From the IMG/VR virus record IMGVR_UViG_3300022540_000741, positions 1 through 55,716 of that record: DNA of 55,716 bases, one strand, 5' to 3'. Of the stretch, positions 55,582 to 55,716 are shown piece by piece; position 1 is the stretch's first letter; each line of letters starts with the position of its first letter. The notes below the pieces were generated by a model. It worked only from the letters and a program-made list of their open reading frames with translations, was not told where the DNA came from and searched no databases. The DNA comes from a virus. A program made the translations under genes and the position numbers.

Positions 55582-55716
55582 GACTATTGCGCACATTAAA
55601 ATAAAAGGAAACAAGGAAGCAGTGGAGACAATGATGAGATTGAGAGACGTGCTCCAGGATGAAGGAGTAGAGATTACTCTGGAAATTAAGTCGAGCGAAT
55701 TGCGCTCCAAAAAAAA
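55571..55716 (+). CDS. 5' end of a gene cut by the window end
   Basis: ATG 55571 opens a frame to the last base, giving at least 48 residues (MKDKTIAHIKIKGNKEAVET start). It ends in a run of eight A. The sequence is alpha/beta with no known motif. It could continue into the fragment at the start of the window if the genome is circular and the A-run length differs by one. Confidence 0.55.
   Translation, partial: MKDKTIAHIKIKGNKEAVETMMRLRDVLQDEGVEITLEIKSSELRSKK

Noticed and set aside
1-55716. Integrase, attachment sites, tRNA or rRNA genes
   Set aside because: I looked for recombinase motifs and tRNA-like cloverleaf ends and found none; the RDF-like gene alone does not show a temperate life style.

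Overview
This window is almost all of the genome of a tailed double-stranded DNA phage with a long non-contractile tail (siphovirus type). Every supported gene reads on the + strand, genes are packed with 1-20 base overlaps, ribosome sites are strong (AAGGAGG type), glycine is nearly always GGA and the DNA is AT-rich. The host cannot be named from the sequence. Sigma-70-like promoters (five of the form CTTGACA, 16-17 bases, TA-rich -10) and an exported protein are clear. A possible membrane-anchored coiled-coil spanin would fit a host with two membranes, but this is weak. I see no integrase, DNA polymerase, tRNA or rRNA. Both ends cut through genes.

Layout. 1-3.9 kb: RusA-like resolvase, portal and small genes. 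4-8.1 kb: MuF-type head protein with an extra C-terminal domain, then an odd trio (nucleotidyltransferase-like, asparagine-synthase-like, XkdF protease-like). 8.1-11.5 kb: promoter, structured leader, acidic scaffold, major capsid protein, small head proteins. 11.6-25.4 kb: head-tail joining, a sulfotransferase-like gene, tail tube, tail chaperones with a -1 frameshift, tape measure, baseplate and tail fibre genes. 25.4-29.6 kb: promoter-led accessory operon (zinc-ribbon proteins, a DUF932-like protein, a short cysteine peptide) closed by a strong terminator. 29.6-34.4 kb: second accessory operon (DUF6166, Cas4-like Fe-S nuclease, sigma region 4 protein, RDF-like protein). 34.4-41.7 kb: replication initiator with an iteron-like origin candidate, helicase-loader-like gene, methyltransferase, MmcB-like nuclease, radical SAM gene. 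41.8-43.9 kb: the most striking region, described below. 43.8-46.3 kb: membrane proteins and an M15 endolysin. 46.3-50.6 kb: ParB-like protein and both terminase subunits. 50.6-55.7 kb: PAPS-reductase-like and radical SAM enzymes, a MazG-like enzyme and many tiny genes.

The key find is at 41765-43860. A 261-residue protein with the C-terminal (Transposase_20) fold of IS110 transposases but no nuclease domain is followed, starting inside its stop codon, by an array with an exact 36-base period and no indels over 21 periods. Each unit alternates two conserved 8-mers (GCGAGCTA and GAAATCCA) with two variable segments. This matches the published TIGR-Tas systems (tandem interspaced guide RNAs with IS110/Nop-related Tas proteins) as I recall them, and I read it as a phage-borne, nuclease-less TIGR-Tas locus. 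A possible PD-(D/E)XK protein lies 42 bases past the array.

A second theme is RNA-level control. At least eight gene starts follow strongly folded leaders, five of them near good promoters. A 19-base stretch in the replication-operon leader (34425-34443) is perfectly complementary to a stretch next to a sequestered ribosome site at 11566-11584, which suggests that an early transcript acts on a late gene.
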